Of a stretch of DNA of 64,000 bases, positions 56,369 to 64,000 are shown in pieces. The position numbers and the translations under genes were made by a program. Within the stretch, counting starts at the first letter, position 1. Each line of letters opens with the position of its first letter. Under the pieces are notes generated by a model. That model was not told where the DNA came from. It saw only the letters and a program-made list of their open reading frames with translations, and searched no databases. The stretch is taken from positions 124,001 to 188,000 of the forward strand of contig CAJNDS010002261.1 in NCBI GenBank assembly GCA_905221605.1, read 5' to 3'. This DNA comes from Symbiodinium natans. Its lineage: Eukaryota > Sar > Dinophyceae > Suessiales > Symbiodiniaceae.

Positions 56369-56573
56369 TGAAAAACGCAGAGCTCTTTTTCACTCCACGC
56401 TTGAACCAAAACACCAGAGGTGTTCGGCAAGTCTCTCGCAGAGTCAGCGCAGCTTCACTTTCGTGAATTCCATCTCAACTTTGTTAAACAAAGGAGAAAC
56501 ACATGCAAACGTCCTAATGCTTCTTAGGAATTCAGTCGCACTTCTTCAAGGATGCTCCTAAAGCATCTCGGGC
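56369..56573 (-). repeat. 5' LTR of element D, truncated
   Basis: Minus-strand end GCGTTTTTCA matches the 3' LTR. Similarity runs to about 56,535, lacks about 115 bp relative to the 3' copy, resumes as CACTTCTTCAAGGATGCTCC to 56,573 and then stops. About 20 bp later element C's LTR begins. One third of the LTR start is missing. Confidence 0.85.
56400..56411 (-). promoter_or_regulatory. Spliced-leader-like 12-mer in 5' LTR of D, one mismatch
   Basis: Minus strand TTTTGGTTCAAG, followed 6 nt later by GTGAAAAAGA. The 3' LTR keeps the exact spliced-leader form. Confidence 0.6.
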
Positions 56574-56593
56574 AGACCAGCTGCGTGCTAGAA

Positions 56594-57024
56594 TGAAAGT
56601 TTTTGACTTTATTGTGAGTGCCTTCACAGGTGACAGAATGTCTTGCACATGTGTGGAAGATTGTGGCTGATCAGTGATGTTTTTGTCAGTTTTGGATCAG
56701 CTTGCAGAGGTTTGTTTTGCTTCGGAGTGATTGGGAATCCGTGTGATCCCATCCTCGATGGTTTATGCCTTGTTGATTTCCAAGGAAATTATACGAGTGT
56801 GTTTTTGCCCAATACGCTATTTAAAGTGAGTGTGCAGTGTGTAGGAACTTCGTTCTGAAGCTGAGTTTAAGCTCACAAGAGAGAATTCGTTTAGTTTGTG
56901 CACTTCGTGACTTTTGCCTCAAGTGGCTCTGACTGTGAAAAAGAGAGAGTTGTCCGCACTTGTGTGAGAGGTCAGAGTTCGTGCTTTCAAGGCAAAAGGT
57001 ACCAGAGGGACCTTCGGTTTTTCA
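56594..57024 (+). repeat. 5' LTR of element C
   Basis: 431 bp, starting TGAAAGTTTTTGACTT and ending CCTTCGGTTTTTCA. The first 60 bases match D's LTR start. From about 56,683 it matches A's LTR. The PBS follows two bases after the terminal CA. Confidence 0.9.
56912..56923 (+). promoter_or_regulatory. Spliced-leader-like 12-mer in LTR of C, one mismatch
   Basis: TTTTGCCTCAAG, followed 11 nt later by GTGAAAAAGA. The related LTR of element A has the exact TTTTGGCTCAAG. Confidence 0.6.
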
Positions 57025-57026
57025 CG

Positions 57027-57038
57027 TGGTAGCGGAGC
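57027..57038 (+). promoter_or_regulatory. Primer binding site of element C
   Basis: TGGTAGCGGAGC directly after the LTR, identical to that of element D. Bases 57,039-57,433 are leader with no clear gene. Confidence 0.87.
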
Positions 57039-57433
57039 TTGTGCCTTGTGGTACGAGCCCGTGTATGGTCTTTGGTTGTCTGTCAGGACTCTGTGAGTGC
57101 CGGAGGCAAGTTTGGGTTTGGAGCCCAGACTGCCAGTGGACCGGAACCTCTTGGGACCGTGTAAGTGAGTACCGGGAAGCCTACCCTGTGAGGAGGCGGA
57201 TTCGGACTCATCAGGCTTGGAAGCAGTTGGTTCAGCGGCTGTTGAGGCACTTTGGAGCCCGGGCAAGGTGGTTTGTCGAACTGGATTGGTTGTGACCGAT
57301 CTTGGAGGAATACGGTGCTTGGTAGAGTAGAACTAAGGCTCTTCAGGAGCCTGGACCATCTGGTGTTGGTGAGAGAATTTTCGCCAGAAGACGTTGTGGA
57401 GAGACTGCAGGCTGGAGCCTGAGTTCAGGAACT

Positions 57434-59284
57434 ATGTTGAATACATCCCCACGACATACCAGTGGAGCTCATGTGAGGAGTCCAAGAGGTGGACGAGAGC
57501 GTGGAAGCTCTGTGCCCATCATGGATGCTGAGACAAGGCGAAGGGTAGACCCTTTTCCGGGTTTGGGAAATCCCAACCCACTGTGGGTGCAAGGTTTGGC
57601 ACAAGGAAGCCAACCTGTGTATGGCCCAGTGCCCAGAGGTCGAACTCCCGCCAGAAGCCCTCATGGGGTAGCTACTGGAGCACCCCAACAGACAATGGGA
57701 GGCCCTTCGTTTCCCCCTGGTTTGCCTCAGCAAGCGGTAGGAAGTCCTTCGTTACCACCAGGACTATCCACTGGACCTCCTCAACCTGTGGTGACACCAT
57801 CACAAACATCACCCGACGTGCAAGGGTTGACGAGACAAGTGCGAGAATTGGAAAGCATGATGCAGCAACTGGTTGTGCAGCAACAGCAGTTTATGCAAAC
57901 GATGACTTCGTCCATGGTGCAGCAACAGCAGCAGCATCAGCAGTGGATGATACAGCAGCATCAGCAACAGCAGCCACAGCAACAGCAACAGGTGAATCCC
58001 CCCTTACCTCAGGATGGTGTTCCTGAGAACATGCCCAGTTCTTCTTCGGGATGTCAAGGTGCATCGCCAGTGGGTACTCCTGCGAAGGGGACCCAGCTTT
58101 TTCGGATGGCGAGCCCAAGTCCCCCACTGAGACCTCCACCTCTGGAGCAAGAAAGGGAAAGGGATGTGTTTGCTCGATCGGACAAATGGTTGCCCAGTTT
58201 GCCGACCATTGACTTTTCGTCTTGGAAGGATCGCATCTCTGAAGCTCTTGGATTCTTGACCTGGATGGAGAAGCTGACCAGTTGGGTTGGTTTGGGTTCA
58301 GAAGTGTTTCCCAATGAGCTCATGCATGCGGTGAAGACTCAAGAAGAGTCTCGGCTGAAACAGGATCGACTTACTGTGGAGCAACAGAAGAGGTCGACGA
58401 GGCTGATGCACATCCTGCGACAGACTTTTGCAAATCATGAGAAGAGTTCTCTGATTTTGCAGACATATGTTGAAAGTGAGAGCACTTATCAACAATCTGG
58501 TTTTGTGGCTTTGAGATTGCTGGCGAAGGAGTTTTGCCTGAAGTCGCGAGCTGAATGCCTGTTCTTTCGGTCGCAGCTGGTGAATCAAACCGTGAAAGCA
58601 CCCAGTATTCCGGAGATCATTCGAAAGATTGAGCATGAGTTGAACAAGTACACCAAGCTGCTCAATAGTCTTGATCCCGATGTGCATGCTGGTGGTTTGC
58701 AGATCCAAGAAGCGGATTCGGTTATGGTTTTGCTGCGCAGTTTGCCAGATCGGTGTAGAAGCCATTGCTTGTTGCATGGCGATAGTGAATCGTTTGAAGA
58801 TCTGAAAAGAGTTGCTCTGAAGTTTGAGGTGCAACAAAGGGTGTGGTCAGAAGCCCCTGGCACGAAGCTTCAACCTTTTCGAGATCCCAATGAGGGAAAG
58901 GGCAACGAAGGAAAACCAAAAGGCAAAGGAAAGGAACAGAAAGGCAAGCGCGAATCAAGCAAAGGTGCTGGCAAACGAGCTTCAAGCCAGAACAAGAAGG
59001 ATGTGGAGTGCTATGTGTGTGGTGGAAAGGGACATTATGCCCGCGATTGCTGGTATAAGGAGGGAGATTCAGGCAAGAAGCCCAATTCCCCCAATGCTAA
59101 GGCGAAAGCCAAGGCAAAAGGAGATCCCAAGAAGAAGCCCGAAAAGGGAAAGCCCAAAGGAAAAGGCAAAGGAAAGGGGAAGACAGTTGCTGAAGTCTCC
59201 CAAGAGGGTGAGTCGAGTGACTACCAGCTAACTGGAGGTGAATGGAATGAACCTGAGTCAGAGGCCCGAGTGGAAGTGGAATGA
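57434..59284 (+). CDS. gag: Element C gag (616 residues)
   Basis: ATG at 57,434, TGA at 59,282. Residues about 1-130 are Gly/Pro-rich and disordered. About 130-190 form a coiled-coil and Gln-rich segment (LTRQVRELESMMQQLVVQQQ; runs of Q and H). The helical gag core starts near residue 250 (KWLPSLPTIDFSSWKDRISE, FLTWMEKLTSWVGLGSEVFP, ALRLLAKEFCLKSRAECLFF, VLLRSLPDRCRSHCLLHGDS). A basic Lys/Gly tail holds one zinc knuckle, CYVCGGKGHYARDC (C-x2-C-x4-H-x4-C), about residue 535. The frame is uninterrupted. It assembles the particle and binds element RNA. The last 53 nt overlap the pol frame. Confidence 0.93.
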   Translation: MLNTSPRHTSGAHVRSPRGGRERGSSVPIMDAETRRRVDPFPGLGNPNPLWVQGLAQGSQPVYGPVPRGRTPARSPHGVATGAPQQTMGGPSFPPGLPQQAVGSPSLPPGLSTGPPQPVVTPSQTSPDVQGLTRQVRELESMMQQLVVQQQQFMQTMTSSMVQQQQQHQQWMIQQHQQQQPQQQQQVNPPLPQDGVPENMPSSSSGCQGASPVGTPAKGTQLFRMASPSPPLRPPPLEQERERDVFARSDKWLPSLPTIDFSSWKDRISEALGFLTWMEKLTSWVGLGSEVFPNELMHAVKTQEESRLKQDRLTVEQQKRSTRLMHILRQTFANHEKSSLILQTYVESESTYQQSGFVALRLLAKEFCLKSRAECLFFRSQLVNQTVKAPSIPEIIRKIEHELNKYTKLLNSLDPDVHAGGLQIQEADSVMVLLRSLPDRCRSHCLLHGDSESFEDLKRVALKFEVQQRVWSEAPGTKLQPFRDPNEGKGNEGKPKGKGKEQKGKRESSKGAGKRASSQNKKDVECYVCGGKGHYARDCWYKEGDSGKKPNSPNAKAKAKAKGDPKKKPEKGKPKGKGKGKGKTVAEVSQEGESSDYQLTGGEWNEPESEARVEVE

Positions 59285-62200
59285 AGTGAGAAAAGAGTGG
59301 ATTCCCCGGAGTACTGATGAGATAGATTGGTCATGGGAAGTTGAGACGAGAGTCCGGATTGCCGAGTTGGAGCATCGGATCTCTACCGATTTATCTCAGA
59401 TGTTGCCATCTAAGTCAGTTCGGTCTTTGATGAAACCTCCGATGAATCAAGTCAAAAGCATGGAAAAGGATGATGCAAGCAAATGGTGGTTGATTGACTC
59501 AGGAGCATCGGTGACTGTGATTGCGAAAAGATACTTGGATGAGTTCCAGATCTTGGATCGGAAGGCGTTGGGACCTAATGAGAGGTACTCAGCAGCCAAC
59601 GATACCCCGGTGAATGTCTTCGAGCGAGTTCGCATCCGAGCCTTGCTGCCTATGTATGAAGGAAAGCAGTATCTTGGTTTGACATCGGTGTGTGTGACTG
59701 GAGTTGTAGCAGATGTGGCTCACAACATCTTGAGCACCGAGCAGATGGTGAATACTGGTTGGGAAGTGAAGTTCACTCGAAGAGAGATTTCGCTGCGACA
59801 CGAGAAGAAAGGAGTCATGGGATATGGAGTATCCTGGGCTGGATGTCCTTGGATCTACCTGCAAGGTGATGCTGGAAAGCGAAAGAAAGTAACCTTTGGA
59901 AGAACTGAGGTTCGACCCATGGATGTGGATGATGGCCAACGACCGATGGAGGTTGATCAGATGCAGTCAGTGCAGTCAATGACCAAGAAAAAGCAAGAAG
60001 AAATGGAGCTGCATCGGATGCGAGGCCACATTCCTTTTTCGTCCGAATGTCCTCATTGTCGGATGACAAGAGGAACAACCCAGCATCGTCGGACCAAGGA
60101 TGCTCAAGACCGACCCGTGGCGTTGCAAGCAGATTTCTGCTTCATCAACCTGGTAACTGGTACTTTTGCGAAAGACCAGCCGACGGCTCCCAACATGAAA
60201 GTACTGGTCATGACTGAAATGTCAACCAGAATGATTGGATGTCTGTTGGTAGGGACCAATGCTGACAATACCTCCAGCTGGATTCGTTATTGGATGAATG
60301 CTTTCGGACTGGACATTGCAGGGTCTGCTGTACTGTTGAGGACAGACAGCGAGACAGCGGTGAGCGCCCTCATCAAGAGAGCCAATCTGGGGATTAGGAT
60401 TGTGACCCAAAGAGCACCTCCGCAGGGACATGAAGCGGTTGGTGGTGTGGAAAGGGCAGTGAGAACACTCAAGGAGTTGTTCAGCACGGTGAGGTTGGAT
60501 CTACGAGCGCAGGGCTTTGACTTGAAAAGAAGTCCTCGAGCGTTTGAGTTTGGTCTGATTTACTGTGCTGCAATGCACAATCACCATGCAGCTGCCTTTG
60601 ATGGGAAGAAATCACCCCAGGAGTTGGTACTACAGAGATCCCTCCATGAGTGTGGATCGTCGTTGATAGGTGCTACAGTTCTGGCTGAGCTACCGGATTC
60701 GATGAAAACCACGGCGCTCTCCCGGTTTGTGGAAGCAGCCTATGTGTACCCTGAAGTTGGTGGCTTGACTCATGTTGTGAGTGCCATGGTGGATGGTTGT
60801 CCAAAACACTTTCGAGCAAAGTCCATCAAGCACATCGTTCCGTTGAAGATTGGGTTGGAGCATTGTCAACATTTGCTCAAGGAGCATGATCCATCGGATA
60901 CATTGGCTCCCCCGATTCTGAAGGAGAAAGAGGATGGTGTGCCCGATCGGATTGAAGGTGAAGCGGACAAGGCCTTTGAGGGCCGAGTGTCTGAGGGACC
61001 GACCACCGACATGAGCAAAGTTGGACCTCCAGCTGCATGGGTGAAGGAACATGGTGGCACAGCGAACTGTCCTGCGTGTGGTCCAAAAAGAGGAAAAGCC
61101 AACCACAATGCTGAATGCCGAAAACGGTATGATGATTGGTTGAAAGCTCAACGACAACGGTTGGAATCGAAAGAACCAACAGAGGAAACTCCAAAAATGG
61201 ACCAGAGAAGCTCAAAGGATGCGGGGGTGATGGAGTCTGGAAGTGAGCCTTCACTCCTGAAACGCCCGAAGATCACCTATGAGAGTCGACCAGATCCCAA
61301 GTTGGAGGAGAAGCAAAGCGTCCCAACACCTGCGACAGAAGTTGTGGATGTTGACATGGAGGATTTTGAGGATCCAAGTTTGCCTTACCAAGGGATTCCA
61401 GATGAGGCAATGGAACCTGGATACTTCGAAGGAGAAACTCCCGCTGAGGATGAAGCGATCCCAATGGAGGAAGAAAAACCTCAAATGGATGTGGATTCAG
61501 TTCCAAATGAGTCCAGTCGAGTTCCCCGGCGTTTAGAGAGTTTAACTTCAGATGTGAACTCAGTTCCAGATGAGTCCAATCGAGTTCCCCGGCTGATCAA
61601 TCGTATTTATTTAGACCCAAGACTCGATGTGCCTCAAGGTCCTATTAAAATGGTAAGCAGTGACGAGAGTCCGAAGTTGGTACATGTGACCAATTCGATT
61701 CTGCTCAACAAGAATAGCACTTTCCCGGAGTCCATGAAGGTGTGTGGATCCCAAGTTTGGCTGGCAAGACCCACGAGTGTTCTGTCTGAGATAGATGGAT
61801 GTCCATTAGATGTGGATAAAACAGTGGAAGGCCGGCGAACTGAGCTGCAGAGTATGACTGCTCACAAAGCAGGGAGAGTGGTTGGAGCAGACGAGGCTCA
61901 GAAGTTTGCTCGTCAGCATGGGATAAAGATCATCCCAACCCGATGGGTCCTAGGCCCAAAGGTGGTGAATGGCAAGGAAGCTGTGAGAGCTCGGTGTGTG
62001 GTGCAAGACATCGCAAAGGGGAGCACAGCATCATCTTTAGGACTGAGTGCTACGACTCCTTCTTTAGAAGCGTTACGGACGCTTTTGGCCATTGCTTCGG
62101 TAGATGCTATGGATATCGCAACTTTGGATGTTAGCACTGCATTCTTGCATTCCCCCCTTCCGAAAGGATCGAAGGCGATTATCCAATTGCCCAAGGATGT

Positions 62201-64000
62201 TTCCGCCTGCAAGGACTATTATGTCCCGGTGTTTATGATTCTGGATCAAGCCATGAATGGTTTGAGAGTTGCCGCCAAAGCTTGGAACTTGAAGCTGGCG
62301 ACAGTTGTGAAGAAAGTTGGGTTGAAGCAATGCCCAACGGAACCTTCCGTCTTCGAGGGCACTGTGAGAGGGAAAAGATTCCTCATGTTGTGCTATGTGG
62401 ACGATTTGATTCTGTGTGGCACTAGAGATGCCATTCGGTTGGTGACCGACACCCTGAACGGAGAGTTGAAGATCAAGGAAACGGGTCGAATCACTTCCAC
62501 TGGTGGAAAGATCACCTTTTTGGGGCGAGAGATTGAGAGACAAGGGAGTCATCTCAGGATGCGAGTGCCCCCGGCATACTTAGATGCCCTGTTCGAGACA
62601 GAGTTCTGTAAGGACCTGAAGGTGGTTACTGCTCCTCCGGACATCGTGAAAACGGTCGAGAAGGGCAGAGCAAGTGGTTCGGATCCTGAGTTGAGTGACA
62701 CTGCAGCTGCGAGGTACAGAGCAGTACTTGGCCGGATTGCATGGTGGGGTCAGTCGAGACCTGACCTGAGTAGGTGGATGTCCATTCTTTCGCAAGGACA
62801 GTCCAAGCCAACAGCATGCTTTGAGCAAGCATTGCGACAAGTGATTAGGTTCCTAAAGGGACAATACCATGCATGGCAGTACTTTGGCCCTGATGGGAAT
62901 GTACCGGACAGTGGGCCGGCGCAGCTGGAAGTGTATGCGGATGCCAGTTGGGCACCCCAAGCGTCGTTAGGACGAAGATCTGTGTCGGGCATAGCCATCT
63001 TTTATAGAGGATGCCTGATCAAGGGAATCTCTCGAGTTCAAGGGTGTGTATCGCTGAGTTCTTGTGAAGCCGAGTTGAGAGCCATCTTGACTGCGGTACA
63101 GGAGAGTGAGGGACTTGCGACTTTGATCGGTCAGTTGGCCGAGTCAGATGTCACGATCCGATTGCACACTGACAGTTCCTCAGCGAGAGCGGTTTTGCTA
63201 AACCGTGGGTTGAGTAGGCGAGTTCGCCACTTAGACATCGCTGTCTGCTATCTTCAGGAGCGGATACAGGAAGCTCAGACCTTGAAGGTCATTTGGTGCC
63301 CGACAGCGGGAATGATCGCTGACGTTCTTACAAAGTGCTTGAGTCAAGTGACATTCTGTCAGCACCAGCAAGCTATGGGTATATACCCTGGTGAAGATGT
63401 GCAGCAGGTGTGGAGGATCTGTGGAATCCGACCAAGGGTTGGAGTTCAGGCATGCCAGTGTGCCGAGGCAACTGGATGCAGTGTGGAGCAAGTTGGATCG
63501 TTGAAAAGTGTGAAAAAGTGTGGCGAAGTTTTTGAAAATTTCCACCTTAGAAGTCCCGAAACCCTTTGTGAAGACTCTTCCCCTGAGGTTCAAGAAATGG
63601 ATTTATGGTCCAACCGCAAAAGCTTTGGTTCAAGCACCACGGAAGCTAGCCCTAGCCTGGAGCCTGTACCTTTGGTGAAGGACAGGAAAATGGCAGCTGA
63701 AGACAGCAGGAAGGGTGAGCAGGGTGCTGAGATGAAAAGCCCCTTTTGGTGTAAGGTTTGCAAATGGTTGTTCAGATCCGAGCATGCTGCCGGGTTGAGC
63801 TGGGATGAAAGTGGCAAGCCCAAGTGCGAAAAGTGCAAACAGACTGTGACAGTCTCTGGCACGGATGCAAGCCATGCATTCCATCTCCGAGAGGCAGAGA
63901 AGGAGCGCCGAGCTGCTGGAAAAAGGGGTGATAAAGGTGAAAGCCGAGGCTCAGGCCAAGCTGCACCGAAACCCAAGGCCATGCCGAAGGTGATTGAACG
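59232..64000 (+). CDS. pol: Element C pol (partial, open to window end)
   Basis: The frame is open from just after a TAA at 59,229-59,231 to base 64,000, over 1,580 codons. Relative to gag it is shifted +1, so expression probably needs frameshifting in the 53-nt overlap. Protease: KWWLIDSGASVTVIAKRYL (about 59.5 kb). Integrase: ELHRMRGHIPFSSECPHCRM (H-x4-H...C-x2-C, about 60.01-60.06 kb), LQADFCFIN, LLRTDSETAVS, GHEAVGGVERAVRTL give D, D and E. A linker contains CPACGPKRGKANHNAECRKR. RT: TRWVLGPKVVNGKEAVRARC, TLDVSTAFLHSPLPKGSKAI, LCYVDDLILCGT with intact YVDD near 62.40 kb. RNase H: EVYADASWAPQASLGRRSVS, SSCEAELRAILTAVQ, HTDSSSARAVLLNRGLSRRV. After it comes the same finger-like extension as in A (FWCKVCKWLF, CEKCKQTVTVSGTDASHAFH). 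Confidence 0.94.
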   Translation, partial: MEVNGMNLSQRPEWKWNEVRKEWIPRSTDEIDWSWEVETRVRIAELEHRISTDLSQMLPSKSVRSLMKPPMNQVKSMEKDDASKWWLIDSGASVTVIAKRYLDEFQILDRKALGPNERYSAANDTPVNVFERVRIRALLPMYEGKQYLGLTSVCVTGVVADVAHNILSTEQMVNTGWEVKFTRREISLRHEKKGVMGYGVSWAGCPWIYLQGDAGKRKKVTFGRTEVRPMDVDDGQRPMEVDQMQSVQSMTKKKQEEMELHRMRGHIPFSSECPHCRMTRGTTQHRRTKDAQDRPVALQADFCFINLVTGTFAKDQPTAPNMKVLVMTEMSTRMIGCLLVGTNADNTSSWIRYWMNAFGLDIAGSAVLLRTDSETAVSALIKRANLGIRIVTQRAPPQGHEAVGGVERAVRTLKELFSTVRLDLRAQGFDLKRSPRAFEFGLIYCAAMHNHHAAAFDGKKSPQELVLQRSLHECGSSLIGATVLAELPDSMKTTALSRFVEAAYVYPEVGGLTHVVSAMVDGCPKHFRAKSIKHIVPLKIGLEHCQHLLKEHDPSDTLAPPILKEKEDGVPDRIEGEADKAFEGRVSEGPTTDMSKVGPPAAWVKEHGGTANCPACGPKRGKANHNAECRKRYDDWLKAQRQRLESKEPTEETPKMDQRSSKDAGVMESGSEPSLLKRPKITYESRPDPKLEEKQSVPTPATEVVDVDMEDFEDPSLPYQGIPDEAMEPGYFEGETPAEDEAIPMEEEKPQMDVDSVPNESSRVPRRLESLTSDVNSVPDESNRVPRLINRIYLDPRLDVPQGPIKMVSSDESPKLVHVTNSILLNKNSTFPESMKVCGSQVWLARPTSVLSEIDGCPLDVDKTVEGRRTELQSMTAHKAGRVVGADEAQKFARQHGIKIIPTRWVLGPKVVNGKEAVRARCVVQDIAKGSTASSLGLSATTPSLEALRTLLAIASVDAMDIATLDVSTAFLHSPLPKGSKAIIQLPKDVSACKDYYVPVFMILDQAMNGLRVAAKAWNLKLATVVKKVGLKQCPTEPSVFEGTVRGKRFLMLCYVDDLILCGTRDAIRLVTDTLNGELKIKETGRITSTGGKITFLGREIERQGSHLRMRVPPAYLDALFETEFCKDLKVVTAPPDIVKTVEKGRASGSDPELSDTAAARYRAVLGRIAWWGQSRPDLSRWMSILSQGQSKPTACFEQALRQVIRFLKGQYHAWQYFGPDGNVPDSGPAQLEVYADASWAPQASLGRRSVSGIAIFYRGCLIKGISRVQGCVSLSSCEAELRAILTAVQESEGLATLIGQLAESDVTIRLHTDSSSARAVLLNRGLSRRVRHLDIAVCYLQERIQEAQTLKVIWCPTAGMIADVLTKCLSQVTFCQHQQAMGIYPGEDVQQVWRICGIRPRVGVQACQCAEATGCSVEQVGSLKSVKKCGEVFENFHLRSPETLCEDSSPEVQEMDLWSNRKSFGSSTTEASPSLEPVPLVKDRKMAAEDSRKGEQGAEMKSPFWCKVCKWLFRSEHAAGLSWDESGKPKCEKCKQTVTVSGTDASHAFHLREAEKERRAAGKRGDKGESRGSGQAAPKPKAMPKVIE

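Larger units (their letters stand above)
44188..56573 (-). mobile_element. Copia retrotransposon D, about 12.4 kb, with extra coding DNA
   Basis: LTR-related ends lie at 44,188-44,735 (3') and 56,369-56,573 (5', truncated). A primer binding site follows the 5' LTR. Between them are gag, protease, a 2.7-kb unexplained coding stretch, integrase, RT and RNase H, then a methyltransferase-like domain and one more ORF. It is much longer than typical 5-6 kb copia elements. Confidence 0.88.
56594..64000 (+). mobile_element. Copia retrotransposon C, apparently intact, runs off the window
   Basis: Order: LTR 56,594-57,024, PBS 57,027-57,038, leader, gag 57,434-59,284, pol 59,232 to the end. No internal stop or frameshift is visible, and protease, integrase and RT active sites are present. 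The 3' LTR lies outside the window, so age and target duplication cannot be judged. Confidence 0.92.

Overview
This is nuclear DNA of a dinoflagellate, probably from the Symbiodiniaceae or a related core lineage (inference). The signs are: a calmodulin gene broken into seven short exons by 81-132 bp introns with non-standard GA/GC donors and short direct repeats at the splice sites; plant-type TTTAGGG telomere heptamers scattered through the left third and present as one clean tract; long terminal repeats carrying the last 12 nt of the dinoflagellate spliced leader; and very long copia-type and tyrosine-recombinase retrotransposons. There are no bacterial operons, ribosome binding sites or CRISPR arrays.

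Left third (1-22.9 kb). A minus-strand calmodulin gene (225-1361) is complete in exon order but has one extra base in exon 3. Next comes about 6.6 kb rich in CCCTAAA-like words, then a 1.2 kb minisatellite (8.0-9.2 kb, 139-bp higher-order period). From about 9.2 to 17.4 kb many short minus-strand exon-like segments suggest one intron-rich gene I cannot name. A decayed DIRS-type reverse transcriptase lies at 21.1-22.9 kb.

Middle (22.9-44.2 kb). Copia element A (minus, 22,956-39,835) is truncated at its 5' end in integrase, frameshifted, carries YVAD instead of YVDD, and has 66 bp of telomere repeat inside its 3' reading frame. Element B, an 11.0-kb tyrosine-recombinase retrotransposon with split direct repeats, is inserted in A without target duplication; element C gives the sequence of the empty site. 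B encodes, in minus-strand order: a degenerate ORF1, a tyrosine recombinase, a CCCH-finger gag-like protein, a cytosine-methyltransferase-like protein and DIRS-type RT-RNase H. An ISXO2/IS1595-like DDE transposase lies at 41.5-42.9 kb.

Right third (44.2-64 kb). Copia element D (minus, 44,188-56,573) has both LTRs (the 5' one truncated), a PBS, a gag that appears partly inverted, protease, about 2.7 kb of unexplained coding DNA between protease and integrase, an intact integrase-RT-RNase H frame, a methyltransferase-like domain after a TGA, and one more unknown ORF. Element C (plus, from 56,594 past the window end) looks intact: LTR, PBS, gag and an uninterrupted pol frame. C and A are relatives; C and D share LTR ends and PBS but not LTR centres.

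The window is a layered record: A was hit by B and by telomere repeat, and C lies directly against a truncated D. C is the only element here that looks competent.
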